DNA of 64,000 nt. It comes from G963556115 sp963667375. Its GTDB lineage: Bacteria; Planctomycetota; SZUA-567. Position numbers and translations under genes: made by a program. This document shows, piece by piece, positions 25,429 to 36,600 of the stretch (its first letter is position 1; every line of letters starts with the position of its first letter). The notes beneath the pieces were generated by a model. The model was not told the origin of the DNA and searched no databases. It was given only the letters and a program-made list of their open reading frames with translations. Location: assembly GCA_963667375.1 (NCBI GenBank), contig OY763323.1, forward strand, positions 930,001 to 994,000. The letters run 5' to 3'.

Positions 25429-28400
25429 TTATTGTTTCTTACCACAGCATTTCTTATATTTCAGTCCACTCCCGCAGCTGCACGGGTCGTTGGGCTTCAA
25501 GTGCTCTTCCTGAATACAATCCTGAGTTTCTGGAGTATTGCTGGCAGCAGAAGTACTATTTTCGTAATCTGTGAGCATTTGTGTGTAAATTCTGTCCATA
25601 TCTATACTATATTCATGTGTATTTAAAAATGGAGGATTATTTTCCATATGTTCTTTTATAGTATTAGAAATATGAGTTCGGTAGTCTGTATCATTTACTA
25701 ATCTCTTCACTATTGCAAGGTACTCTGCTTCAGTTTTAGCTATCAGTTCGGTCAAACCGATATCTTCAAGCATGCCGCTTCCCTGTCCGCCGCGAATAGT
25801 CTCGGTCTTCATACAGACAACTGGGAGGCTGTTATACAATGGATCAAGTAATGAGGTCGCACCTGAATAAGGGAATGAATCCAAATAGATATCACAGACA
25901 CCGACAGCCTGACGTACATCTTCACGTGTAGGTAGAGGTTTCATGATTATTATGCGTGCTGGATCGACATCATTATCCTGCAATTGTTTATTAATTGCGG
26001 TAATGAATTCGGTTACCGGATATTTATTGGTCCAGGCAGGGCCGAATGGCAGTGTCAACAGATATGAGTTTGGAATTTCTTTGAGCAGTTTGGCCCAGAA
26101 TTCTTTGAGTTCATAGGTGAACTTATAGAAATTTGCACCAGTAATAAAGACGGTAGCATTATCAGGGAGACCCAAGTCTTTACGGGTTATAGTGTATGCA
26201 GCAGGTTTTACTACAGTATTACCCTCAAAGCAGACACCAGAATATTGAGTGAAGATAAGTTTCTCGGTAAAATCCTGCTGTTTGAGGTTAAAGTTATTAC
26301 CGGTAATGAAATAATCAACATTTTTAAGTCCGGTAGTGCAGGGATTACAGAAATGTACAGCCTGAATTCTTGCCAACCGGTGGGTGGCAATAAGAGCGTT
26401 GTGATTCGCTAATGCGGTAATATTGGTTCCGATAAGAAGGATATCCAGATCTTTTTCGCGAATCATTCTTACCGATTTTGGAATATCAGTTGCAGAAATT
26501 TCTACAAGATGATCGAAGTTTTTCTTATACTGCTGTTCCTGACCGGAATTGGTGATTCTCAAAACAAAAACCGTAATTTCATATTTTTCCCGGTCAAGAT
26601 GTATAAAAGCCGGAAGAGTGGCATAGGTCTCTGTGTGTTCAGAGAGACCCTGCAGCAGGATACCGAGTCTGATTTTGCTTTTGGGATTACGTGCAGTAAA
26701 CGTGAAATTTACAGCAGCTTTATTGATAACCAGCAGTCTTTGCATAAGTTCAGCAAAAGACTTCATAATTTCATATAATCCGCCGGTTGCGCAGTATGCG
26801 GAAAGCTTTTTTAAAGTAGTAAAAGCACTGGAAATAAGGATACCTGCTTTTGTCGGATTTTTATTGCAGGCGACTGTCAGCATCTGGAGGTATGCCTGTA
26901 TATGTTTGGCAGCAGTTTCGGTAAAACCTGGGCTATTGGCTAATTCTTTAAAAGAGAAGATATACAGTGTCAGCAGGCTTTGTACAGTTTCCGGCTGTTT
27001 ATAAATATTGATAGTCAATGGTAATTCTTCGGCTGGAATAAGAACAACTGCCAGCAGCAGCGCCTGCAGATAATCGTTATCACCTGCAGCATTGGATTTA
27101 AGAATTTTACAGCATTGGTCTTTGAGCAGAGTTTCTTCCTGGCTTAGATTACGGTGCGGCAGTAATACTGTATTCAGCCATCCGGAAATTTTTTGGGTGA
27201 AGCCTGCTGCAATACCTGCTTGATCAGTAGTATCGGCTGACAGCACAGCGTTGATATATTCAGTTCTTAATGTATCATTGCCGGAAATGATATGAACTGC
27301 AGCCGGTGACTTATTACCAGTATTGTCGGCAGAACCTGACAGCAGTTCATTATAATAGGCCAGCATTTTAGCGGCTATAATATCTTCTGTTAAACTGGTT
27401 TCAACGATATTACGGCATTTCAGGCGGATATCTGAGTTACCCCGGGCGGTATTTATACCCCAGACGATACCTTGCTGTATTTCTTCGGTACTGAAAGGAC
27501 TGGCAAGATAGCCGGTCGCTTCATGTGTGATGAGATCCGGTAAGCCTCCGATGCTGAAACCAACTACTGGCGTGCCACAAGCCAGAGCTTCGCACATTAT
27601 ATTCGGAAAATTATCAGCGATAGACGGCAGAACTAGAAAATCGGCACAGGAATATACATAGGCCATATCTTCCGGAGTATTGATCTTACCCAGCTGTTGA
27701 ATCTTGAATGGATAATTATTTTCCGTAATCTTGCCGGCACCGAAGAGGACTAGCAGGATTGTTTCAGGATTTATGGTTCCTTTTGCGGTCAAAGTTTTCA
27801 GGCTGTCAAGGATTGCAGCCAGATTTTTTACCGGATTCAAAATATGATCTGCACCGAAAAGAATTACACATTTATCGGCAGGTATTTCGAACTTATTCCG
27901 TGCTCTCTGCATTTCCTGCGGAGTAAATTTTGAAGTATCAAAGGTATTCGGTATTACTCTGCTGGGGAACCGCTGCATTAATTTGCTTTTACCAGCGCAG
28001 TCCTTGAGCCATTTGGAAGGGGATACTATATTGATATCGAGCTGGTTATAGGTCTGAGCTTTTATTTGAATGCATTCTTTGGTGAAATTACAGGAATCAG
28101 GCTGACCGAGTTGAGGGCAGCCGGCACAGCCGGTGGTGTAGTTCTGGCAATCAAGGGCGTAGTGGCAGCCTCCGGTAAACTGGTACATATCGTGGAGTGT
28201 CCAGACAATTTTTTTGTTTCGGAAAACCTGAGGAGCGTTTTTGTAATCAAAGAAGCCGTCGATCCAATGAATATGAATAATGTCTGCTTCCTCAAAAACT
28301 GCAGCTAGATCGGTAAAGTTTATAATAGCTTCGGTTGAAGTGAACATTGACGGTATCTTACGGTCAGGATAATTACTCAACCGTTGCTGGATAAGATTGA

Positions 28401-31362
28401 AAGCATAAAACAGCTGAGCACTGGGTTGGCTTTTATCAAGTCCGGGTATAGGTATTTCGACTTCAGCCACGCGTTCTGAGGTGGTGGCTTTATCCAGTAC
28501 AATCATGACGGCATCGGCGCCGGCTTTGAGTATGGCTTCATGCATGCGTCTGGCAGCTCCTCCGGCGCCTCCTGAATCCTTACTGGAGAGAGTGACAACC
28601 TTTATACCGCCATTATCAAGGAAGACCCCTGATTTCTTTTTCGCTGTGGTGACAGAATTATTATCAGCGGCTGTAGAATCAGGTTTTATGGCTTCGATAA
28701 AGAGTGAATCGGCTTTGATTATATTACCGTCTCTGACATCAAGATTATATGAAGAGAATTCGGAGAAACTGCTTTCATAAGCACTGACAGTGCCGATATG
28801 ACTGAAGCCTACCCGTTCTAACAGCCTTCTGAGTGAAAAACGATCATACATCCACTGATGTACCTCGCCACCCATACGGAAAGCTCCAATCCGTGCCAGA
28901 TTTTCAGGGCTTGTTTCCAGGTTTCTGTCAGGTGATGTTTTATGGTGTTTGCTGGCATTAAGGCAGGAATTACGAATACTGTCAGCGTAAATACCTATAC
29001 GCTGCCGGATGAATTCCAGATTGGTGAGAGCATCGCTGCCGAGATACTGCTGCATGTCACCACCACTCTGGTTTCTGACGGTCTGATCAAATAGTTCCAG
29101 CATCATCCAGTCATAATCGCTTTCGGCGCTGGTATTGCCGTTGACTGCTTGTTCCAGTTTTTCAAGATAGAGCCTGGCGATCTGCTCCAGATCAGGGACG
29201 GCAATTCTAAGCAGCCCACCCGGCTTTAAAACCCGGAAACATTCGCGCAGAAAATTTTCCGCCTTATCTTTGGGAAAATGCTCCAGAACATGAGAATGAT
29301 AAATAACATCATAACTCGCTGTCTCTGCCGGTATGCCGTTTAGCAGATTATGAGCGATTACATCTTTACCGGTAGAGGTGAAGTCAATATTGGTCCACTG
29401 CGGATGGAAATTGGTACCGCAACCGAGATTGAGAAGTCTGGGCTTAACCGGATTTAGGTGCCGGGTAAGAATACTTCTGCGGCGTTCAAGGGTGGTATTG
29501 CCGTTCGCTTGATGAGTTGTGGAATTATTTATAATACTTTCGGCTGCAGAAGGCTCATGTGTGGCATAGATATTTATCTGCAGATCCATGGTGCCATATC
29601 TGTTTTTATTGAAAAATGGTCTGGGTATATTATTGGCGGTAGTGGTGTAGTATCTGAAATTATTAGCAGTCAGAATCTTCAGCAGTTCATCATAATTCTG
29701 TTTCTTGCCATAGAAAGAATGATATTCGATAAAGAGGTTTTCAATTTTATGCAGATTACTGATACAGTCTTTGAGTACTATATCTTCAACCCCTTCGATA
29801 TCAAGTTTGAGAAAATCAATATAACTGAACTGCGAAAGAAAATCATTAAGCCGGACAGCCTTGACCTTAATCATATTATTACTGCTCAATAAAAGTGTTC
29901 CGCCATCAGCACCCTCGGAACTGAATTCCAGTTCACAGTCTCTGGTCCAGACTGCGCTGTTGAAGAGGGTAATATTTTCAACCCGGTTATTCTTCAGATT
30001 TTTCTGCAGATATGAATAGACTTTTTTGTCAGGTTCAAAAGCAAAAATATGACTATTCGGATATGTCTTTGAAAAATACAGGCAGCTGGTTCCAACATTT
30101 GCTCCACAGTCAATGATTACAGGATTACGGGTTTGGGGCTGGAATTTGTAGTTTTCAAATTCAAAAATATCTTTAAACTGCCAGATAAAACTTTGGGCAT
30201 CCGGCAGATCGAAGGTATAATCTAGAAAATTTATAATTGTAGGCTGATATCTCGGACTGCGCAGATATTTGCTGAATAGAGTCTGACTCTCTCTGGTTGT
30301 CTGTTCCTGTGAATATATACTGTGAATAGCAGGAATATCAGCGGCAAATTCCGGTTTGATCTCAGGCTGTGATTTTGTTGTTTTACTGTTGGTATCATCC
30401 TGATATACATGACTAAAGCGATCGATAAAAAACACCCGTTTGTATGCGAAGTCATCAGCCTGTTGCAGGCAGGTAATATAATCCGGATGTTGTAGCGGAA
30501 AATGCAATTTTTCGATCTCGATAAGTGAAAATTCTACCGGCTGTTTTATATGCGTTGAATCTTCGCCATAACCTATATGTTTAGCCAGATTTACACTTGG
30601 CGTGCAGGTCAGGCCCTGAAAATAGAGATTGGCCAGAGTCCAGATATAGGCCCAACTGTCGACATTATTACTGTAGGTCTGCAGCAGATTATGTGACCAC
30701 ATATAATTGGCAGCTTTATTGTGGGTAAACTGCGGGATTCGGCCTTTTCTGATATTATCTACGAGTTCCGGTATATGCTGTTCAACCTCTCGATATTTCT
30801 GCCAGGAACTTCGCCAGCTGGCCCAGCCCCAGCAGTGAGGGATCTGTGAGAAATAATATGAGTCATTATTATAACGGTTGCCATTTTGAAAATTATCGGC
30901 AGTAATACACATTATCTGTTCAGTGTCTTTATATTTGGTAAGAAGCTCCTGGGCGTAACGGAAAAAATCTTGTGAAACAACCACATCATCTTCAATAATA
31001 ATGCCGGTTTCTTCATTCTGAAAAAGCCATTCCACAGCAGAAGAATTGCTCCGTCTGCAGCCAAGATTTTCTTCACGCAGCAGGGTTTGCACCTCACAGT
31101 CCCAGTCTACATTATTGAGAATGTATTCTCTGGTTTCCTGAACTTTTTCTGCTTCACCCGGGCGATCTTTACGTGGTCCGTCTCCGGCAATATATAATTT
31201 TCGCGGTCTGGCTTTACGAACCTGCTCGAAAGAACATTTGGTCTCTTTAAGTCGTTTGAAGGTTAGCAGCAGTACCGGGGTTGTAAGCTCAAAATTATCT
31301 GAGCCTGCAGTGGTAGCGGCAGACTTTTGTTCTTTGGCGGCAGTGTTGGTAGAATCAGACAT
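25429..31362 (-). CDS. Giant glycosyltransferase/methyltransferase fusion with SEC-C tail
   Basis: One uninterrupted 1977-residue reading frame joins six recognisable parts. Residues 24-300 form a GT-A glycosyltransferase (PVLLLTFKRL, IIEDDVVVSQDF). Residues 412-590 are an FkbM-type methyltransferase (VIIDCGANVGTSCLYF, FLKLDIEGVE). Residues 630-890 are a class I SAM methyltransferase (LLNLGCGTNFHPQW, SHVLEHF, LKPGG). Residues 919-1345 are a GT4 glycosyltransferase (GGAGGAARRMHEAI, CEALACGTPVVGFSIGGLPDLI). A helical linker follows. Residues 1560-1935 resemble the GT41/O-GlcNAc-transferase catalytic region (IYLDSFPYSGATSLLDPLYNSLPVV, IRGGQGSGML). Residues 1956-1975 are a SEC-C zinc motif (NDPCSCGSGLKYKKCCG). 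It would assemble and methylate a glycan on a lipid or protein acceptor in the cytoplasm. GT41-like and FkbM domains occur in flagellin glycosylation loci, and two flagellins lie in this window, but the acceptor is unknown. Confidence 0.92.
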   Translation of the reverse strand: MSDSTNTAAKEQKSAATTAGSDNFELTTPVLLLTFKRLKETKCSFEQVRKARPRKLYIAGDGPRKDRPGEAEKVQETREYILNNVDWDCEVQTLLREENLGCRRSNSSAVEWLFQNEETGIIIEDDVVVSQDFFRYAQELLTKYKDTEQIMCITADNFQNGNRYNNDSYYFSQIPHCWGWASWRSSWQKYREVEQHIPELVDNIRKGRIPQFTHNKAANYMWSHNLLQTYSNNVDSWAYIWTLANLYFQGLTCTPSVNLAKHIGYGEDSTHIKQPVEFSLIEIEKLHFPLQHPDYITCLQQADDFAYKRVFFIDRFSHVYQDDTNSKTTKSQPEIKPEFAADIPAIHSIYSQEQTTRESQTLFSKYLRSPRYQPTIINFLDYTFDLPDAQSFIWQFKDIFEFENYKFQPQTRNPVIIDCGANVGTSCLYFSKTYPNSHIFAFEPDKKVYSYLQKNLKNNRVENITLFNSAVWTRDCELEFSSEGADGGTLLLSSNNMIKVKAVRLNDFLSQFSYIDFLKLDIEGVEDIVLKDCISNLHKIENLFIEYHSFYGKKQNYDELLKILTANNFRYYTTTANNIPRPFFNKNRYGTMDLQINIYATHEPSAAESIINNSTTHQANGNTTLERRRSILTRHLNPVKPRLLNLGCGTNFHPQWTNIDFTSTGKDVIAHNLLNGIPAETASYDVIYHSHVLEHFPKDKAENFLRECFRVLKPGGLLRIAVPDLEQIARLYLEKLEQAVNGNTSAESDYDWMMLELFDQTVRNQSGGDMQQYLGSDALTNLEFIRQRIGIYADSIRNSCLNASKHHKTSPDRNLETSPENLARIGAFRMGGEVHQWMYDRFSLRRLLERVGFSHIGTVSAYESSFSEFSSYNLDVRDGNIIKADSLFIEAIKPDSTAADNNSVTTAKKKSGVFLDNGGIKVVTLSSKDSGGAGGAARRMHEAILKAGADAVMIVLDKATTSERVAEVEIPIPGLDKSQPSAQLFYAFNLIQQRLSNYPDRKIPSMFTSTEAIINFTDLAAVFEEADIIHIHWIDGFFDYKNAPQVFRNKKIVWTLHDMYQFTGGCHYALDCQNYTTGCAGCPQLGQPDSCNFTKECIQIKAQTYNQLDINIVSPSKWLKDCAGKSKLMQRFPSRVIPNTFDTSKFTPQEMQRARNKFEIPADKCVILFGADHILNPVKNLAAILDSLKTLTAKGTINPETILLVLFGAGKITENNYPFKIQQLGKINTPEDMAYVYSCADFLVLPSIADNFPNIMCEALACGTPVVGFSIGGLPDLITHEATGYLASPFSTEEIQQGIVWGINTARGNSDIRLKCRNIVETSLTEDIIAAKMLAYYNELLSGSADNTGNKSPAAVHIISGNDTLRTEYINAVLSADTTDQAGIAAGFTQKISGWLNTVLLPHRNLSQEETLLKDQCCKILKSNAAGDNDYLQALLLAVVLIPAEELPLTINIYKQPETVQSLLTLYIFSFKELANSPGFTETAAKHIQAYLQMLTVACNKNPTKAGILISSAFTTLKKLSAYCATGGLYEIMKSFAELMQRLLVINKAAVNFTFTARNPKSKIRLGILLQGLSEHTETYATLPAFIHLDREKYEITVFVLRITNSGQEQQYKKNFDHLVEISATDIPKSVRMIREKDLDILLIGTNITALANHNALIATHRLARIQAVHFCNPCTTGLKNVDYFITGNNFNLKQQDFTEKLIFTQYSGVCFEGNTVVKPAAYTITRKDLGLPDNATVFITGANFYKFTYELKEFWAKLLKEIPNSYLLTLPFGPAWTNKYPVTEFITAINKQLQDNDVDPARIIIMKPLPTREDVRQAVGVCDIYLDSFPYSGATSLLDPLYNSLPVVCMKTETIRGGQGSGMLEDIGLTELIAKTEAEYLAIVKRLVNDTDYRTHISNTIKEHMENNPPFLNTHEYSIDMDRIYTQMLTDYENSTSAASNTPETQDCIQEEHLKPNDPCSCGSGLKYKKCCGKKQ

Positions 31363-31383
31363 GAAGTTTGTTCCTGTTGAAAA

Positions 31384-32349
31384 TTAGCGGGTTTTTTTTA
31401 TATCTGTAGCCATTACAATTATAAGCATAGTGAGTAAAATTACCGCTGTTCCCTGTACGGCGCTGCCGGTAAAGTCTACAATTATATTTGTAAGTAAGAC
31501 CGTAATAATACCGCCAAGAAAAGCGCCGATTATATCAAGTTTACCACCAGAGAATTTGTTACCACCGATAACTGCGCCAAGCAGTACCGCCGGCAACCAT
31601 GAAAGAAGCGGAAAACTTATAATGCCGATACTGGTTTGCGGAATATTGACTAGCAGAATACCGCCGGCACCGGCTAGAAGCCCGCTGAGGATATAAGCTT
31701 GAATAATACTGCAGTCAGGATTGATCCCGGCTTCTATAGCTGCTTCCGCTGAAGAGCCGCTGGCCCGGAGGTTGCGGCCAAATTTTGTAAGTGTAAAGAG
31801 AAGTGTAATTATAATACAGATGGCAGTGATAATATACAGAGTATTATTACCAATTGCTCCCAGATTATTCAGAGCCAGAAACTCACCAATGCTATCTGTG
31901 CTGTTATTAAAGATCAAAAACAGTAGGTATAAGATAATACAGGGAATAGCGAAACTGCCCAGATATGGTGGAATATATTTACGGGTAATAATTTTCCCTG
32001 TACATAAACCAACAACCGCACTGCCGATAATACCGCAGATTATTCCAGTGATAATAAGTGTATTATCCGGGGTATCACCGCTGAATTTATCAACAATAAG
32101 TTTGGCAACAGTAAAACTGATTATGCAGTTTATGGGCAGTCCCAGATCTATAACTTTACCAGCCATTACAACTGCACTGGCGACTGCAAGCACGCCGATT
32201 GCCAAAGTACTGATAATCAGATCTCCGGTGATATTCGTAAAATAAGAATAAGCTGCAAGAATAATTATCAGTAAAACTGCTTTGTGCGTGATAAACCATC
32301 CTCGGGTGTTAGAGGATGGAGAAAGCTTCGAGTTTTCCGCTTGTGACAT
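31384..32349 (-). CDS. RbsC-type ABC transporter permease
   Basis: This is a multi-spanning protein of 321 residues of the BPD_transp_2 (ribose/galactoside importer) family. Diagnostic stretches are GRNLRASGSSAEAAIEAGI, the conserved cytoplasmic loop, and AGAGGILLVNIPQTSIGI...LLSWLPAVLLGAVIGGNKFSGGKLDIIGAFLGG. I start it at ATG 32349 (MSQAENSK), preceded by GAGGAG. It then overlaps the end of the ATPase gene by 41 bp, implying translational coupling. There is no substrate-binding protein gene in the window. The partner ATPase is degenerate, so active sugar import is doubtful. Confidence 0.85.
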   Translation of the reverse strand: MSQAENSKLSPSSNTRGWFITHKAVLLIIILAAYSYFTNITGDLIISTLAIGVLAVASAVVMAGKVIDLGLPINCIISFTVAKLIVDKFSGDTPDNTLIITGIICGIIGSAVVGLCTGKIITRKYIPPYLGSFAIPCIILYLLFLIFNNSTDSIGEFLALNNLGAIGNNTLYIITAICIIITLLFTLTKFGRNLRASGSSAEAAIEAGINPDCSIIQAYILSGLLAGAGGILLVNIPQTSIGIISFPLLSWLPAVLLGAVIGGNKFSGGKLDIIGAFLGGIITVLLTNIIVDFTGSAVQGTAVILLTMLIIVMATDIKKTR

Positions 32350-33607
32350 ATTTATAAATCTCCTCATCTGTCCAGTTATTTTTTGATCTTGCTGCAGAGA
32401 GTTCACCATTATGAACAATTGCTATTGTATCGCTGATTCCTTTCAATTCGTCGATTGAGGACGTGAAAAGAATAACAGCTTTTCCCTGCATTTTGATTTC
32501 ATTTATCAGTAAGTATAAATTTCTTCTGTCGGCTATATTAAGTCCGTATACCGGATCTATCAGGACTAGAATATTTCCCGGCAGGCTTCGTAGTTTACAG
32601 CATCTGGAGTCGTAGTCAAGATCTGCCTCGCGTTTCCCGTTGAAAATATTGATTCCTGCTTTCTGCCGTCTGACCGGTGATATTTTTTTTGCCTGCAGAT
32701 TATTATGATTTGCGGTGAGAACGCCACCGCTGGAGTTGGTCTTGCCGCTAAGGATACCCAGTATTTCAGAAATGCCGGAACCGATAAGACCAAATAGGCC
32801 GCAAATTTCTTTTTCACGGATATTTATAGATGCATCTTTAAGTATTGTGCTTTTGAGTCCGAGAGACTCCATTATTATATTATTATTGCGTGATGGGTTT
32901 GTTTTCGGGAAGATACTCTCCCCGGTTATAGAAAGCATATTCTCAGTTATATGGGTAAAGTTTTTATCTATAGTGCTGATATGTCCATCTTTGATACCGA
33001 TATAACTATCGACAAACTGCATATTTTCTGCTATTCCTGGGATAAAAACAACTGTTTTACCGGAACTTTTCAGCTCACGGAGTATAGAAAAATAGTTATT
33101 TCTTTCTTCACGGGTAAAAGCGAGATCCAGCTTATTGAATAAAAATATCTCGGCGGTGCTTAAAGTTGCTTTTGCAAGCAGCAGCAGTCTGGTCTGAGCG
33201 GCAGAGAGTGTACCGCTGTTAATATGCAACGGGATATTGTCTAACCCAGTTTTATGCAGTGCATTTTTAAGGGCGGATGTGGAAATTTTACCGGTAAGCC
33301 CGAGAAGTAGATTATCTTTAATACTCAGATCCGGAGCGAGTAGAGCGTCTTCTGAAATAAACATTATTCCAGCTTTTAAAGCGGCTGCGGTATTTGCCGG
33401 TGCATAGGGTTTATCATGAAAACTTATACTGCCGCTACTGGCAGTGTCCCTGCCGGCGAGAATATCAAGAAGGGTTTCTTTGCCATTACCATCAAGGCCG
33501 ATAAGTGCATTGATACTGTTATTTTCAATATTCAGATTCAGATTATACAGAATGCTGCTATGGGCTGAATCTTTACTTAATTCGTTAATTTGAAGAATAT
33601 TACTCAT
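32309..33607 (-). CDS. Degenerate double-NBD sugar-type ABC ATPase
   Basis: This has the RbsA/MglA layout of two fused nucleotide-binding domains, but only 432 residues instead of about 500. In NBD1 the Walker A is GLDGNGKET, with Glu44 where Ser/Thr should follow the lysine. The signature is LSAAQ (134-138). Walker B reads IFLFNKL, so both the Mg-binding Asp and the catalytic Glu are lost. The switch His is absent (VVFIPGIAE). In NBD2 the P-loop is not canonical (LFGLIGSGISE), the LSGGNQQ signature is missing, and Walker B is LVLIDPVYGLN. It is unlikely to hydrolyse ATP normally. The frame is open throughout, which argues for a kept non-catalytic role rather than a decaying gene. Confidence 0.85.
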   Translation of the reverse strand: MSNILQINELSKDSAHSSILYNLNLNIENNSINALIGLDGNGKETLLDILAGRDTASSGSISFHDKPYAPANTAAALKAGIMFISEDALLAPDLSIKDNLLLGLTGKISTSALKNALHKTGLDNIPLHINSGTLSAAQTRLLLLAKATLSTAEIFLFNKLDLAFTREERNNYFSILRELKSSGKTVVFIPGIAENMQFVDSYIGIKDGHISTIDKNFTHITENMLSITGESIFPKTNPSRNNNIIMESLGLKSTILKDASINIREKEICGLFGLIGSGISEILGILSGKTNSSGGVLTANHNNLQAKKISPVRRQKAGINIFNGKREADLDYDSRCCKLRSLPGNILVLIDPVYGLNIADRRNLYLLINEIKMQGKAVILFTSSIDELKGISDTIAIVHNGELSAARSKNNWTDEEIYKYVTSGKLEAFSIL

Positions 33608-33645
33608 ATTAATCCTTGTTATCTTCGGTTGTACTTGATTAAAAG

Positions 33646-36600
33646 CTATCTATCGGCGGTATATCCGAGTTCAACTGCTTTCTGCTTGTATTCATCTGCT
33701 TTCTGCTGATCCTGCTCTACGCCGCTGCCATTGGCATACATTAATGATAATCGTACATACGCGCGCGGTACATTATTAGCGGCGGCTTTTTCATACCATT
33801 CTCTAGCCAGATCCAGGTTTGTATCAATGCCCCAGCCATTCTGATACATCATTCCGAGATTGAGCATGGCGTTACCATAACCGCCTTCAGCGGCTTTGGT
33901 ATACCATTCGAGTGATTTCTGAGGATCTTTTTCCACACCTTTAGCAAAGCTGTAGCAGACACCCAGGCTGTTCATAGAAGCGGGATTGCCAAGTTCAGCG
34001 GCTTTTTTATAGAATTCTACCGCTGAAGCGTAATCTTTCTTGCCATAATAATAGACATTGGCAACATTATTAAGGGTATAAGATTTGACTTCATTATCAT
34101 TTTCTGCGGCATCAATAACCTTCATATAGTCATTCAGTGCGATATCAAATTTACCTAAACCGGCATTGGTGTCGGCGCGGTTGATACGCAGGCGCAGATT
34201 ATTCGGATCGAGGTCAATACCACTGCTGTAGGCTTCAAGCGCTTTATTGAAGTCTTTCTGAGCTCTCAGCCGGTTGCCTTCCTCCAGCAGCAGGGAGGCC
34301 TGATGCTGCATATCCTGCGCCGGATTTTCAGGGGTTGGCGGATTTACCGGCAGTTTTACTACCGGTTCTTTAGGTTTGGCACTGATTGTTTTATTCAGCA
34401 GTGAAAGACCGTCAGGATTGTTTTCGTAACCTTTTATTTTAAGAGCTTCATTAAACATGGCCTCTGCTACTTCATACTGTTTCAGTTCAAGCTGTCGCTT
34501 TCCTTCACGGATAAGGGCTTCAAACTCGGCTCGGCGTCTGATGGCTTCAAGATCAGCATCTGCAGGTATGAGTCCGTTCTGCAGTATATCCTCGGTTACA
34601 TCACCAATTTCCGGTACCGGTTTATTTTGTGCCTGGGCTGCAGCTCTGAGACCGGCAAGGGCATCAGGATCATTTTTGAATTCCGGAAGGCTTAAAATTA
34701 TGCGGAAGGTATCTTCGGCTCTTGGCCAGTCTGAAGCGTCAAGAGCTTCGCGACCCTGAGTCATGAGCGTGTTATATTTATCCTGTGCTTCGGCAGAGAC
34801 TACTGGTCTATTCTTTAATTCTTCAATTTGTTTAAGCGCATCCTGAGCTGCTTTATCATCTTCGTAGCCTGGTATTTTCAGAACGAGGGAATAACTGTTC
34901 TGGGCACCGTCAAGATTACCGCTGCTGATCTGCAGTTCACCGCTTTTTATCAGTTTATCATATATCCCTTTATTTTTAGCGCGTCTGGCAGCTATTGCTT
35001 CGGGGCTGTTATCATTCTCAAGCTTCATTTTCTTGGCGGTCATGAGCAGTGCGGCAGCCACAGGATCATCCTCAAAGCCTTTCATGTTCTGGGCTATTTC
35101 CAGCATCTGTATGGCGGCATTGTAATTTCCGTCACTTAAAAACTGTTTTGCCTGTGCAATCGCCATATTATGGCTGGCGATATCACGTTCGTCAGATTTG
35201 ATATTCAGTTCCTGAGTATTTTCAGTGGCGGTTTCAGGATTACTTGCGGCTTCAGCTACACTCTGACCAATCTGCGCGAGAGTATCATCATCATCTTCGC
35301 TATAGTCAATAGCAGATTTATATAGATATATTGCCTGCGGCCATTGTTTTTCTTTGAGCAAGGCGGTGGCGTTTCCTAGAATTGCGGCATAGTTTGAAAC
35401 TGTGGCACTGCCGGGTGAATTAGCATTTTCACGTTCTTTGACAGCAGTTTTCAGGCCTGCCTGCGCATCTCCCTGATCTGGAGATTCAGGAAGCGCCAGA
35501 GCCAGACGGAAAGCCTGCTCTGCCATTGACCATTCCTGATTGGAGAGGAATTTTTCTGCAATATTAATCAGTTTGACATATTCTTTGCCGAATCTGTTTT
35601 CAGAAATTTCCTGTTGCAGTGGTTTACGCGGTGCAGGTTTTATATCGGTATTTTCTGTACTGGAGTTGTTATTAGTTTTACCGGTATCTTCCAGTGATGC
35701 TAGCACATCTTCAAGTTCTGTTTTGGACAGGCCTGATTGATCGGTTTTAACAGTTTCAGCAGGATTAAGTTCTGCGAGTTCTTTTGAAATATCATCAATC
35801 GATTCTTCTGTAAGCAGATCATCAATCTCATTATCGCTTTTATTCTCTTTAATGGCAGCAAGAATGGAATTTCTATGATCTTTTTCCAGTTTATCGAGCT
35901 CCTCTAAGCTTTGTTTGATTTCAGGTGATTCCTGATATCCCTGAATCATTGAGGCAATGGTGTATAGTCTTCTTGCAGAGGTAAAATTCTTAGTGGTTTT
36001 AAGGTCATTACCTGCTTTGTAAAAAGCATTAAAATATTTTGCTAAAGTTTCAGTATCAAGACCCTCCGGCAGATGTTTTACCGGAAGAGGCAGCGCCAGT
36101 TTGGGTGTGCTGGCAAGATAGATAGTGTCGCGATTGGTATTGCCATCAAACTTTTCCGCATATTCCCGGGAAAGATCGCGATTTCTGTCAACACCGCGTC
36201 CGCGGCGGTACATTTCAGCAAGTTGTCCCCAGGCTATAGGCAGAGTATTACTTTGGGCAGCCTGATTGAAATATTTAAAAGCTTCTTCATAGTTACGTCT
36301 TACGCCGCGTCCCTGATAATAGGCCATACCCAGATTGAATTGGGCTTCAGGGAGTTTTTGAGCTGCCGCTTTTTCAAAGAACTGAACAGCGGTATCATAG
36401 TCTTTATCAACGCCTAAGCCGTCGATATACATATAACCTAGATTATTCAGCGCAATAGGATCTGCGTTATTCTGTTCTTTTTCATAATACTCTTTTGCGG
36501 TCTGATTATTATAGTCGAAATTATTGTTTTTCGAACTGTCTTTGACCTCCAGATATATCCAGCCGAGAATATTATCACATAATTCTTTTAGTCCGTCCGT

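Noticed and set aside
32309..33607. Pseudogene call for the degenerate ABC ATPase
   Set aside because: The frame is complete, has a good ribosome binding site and is coupled to the permease gene, so I treat it as a kept non-catalytic protein.
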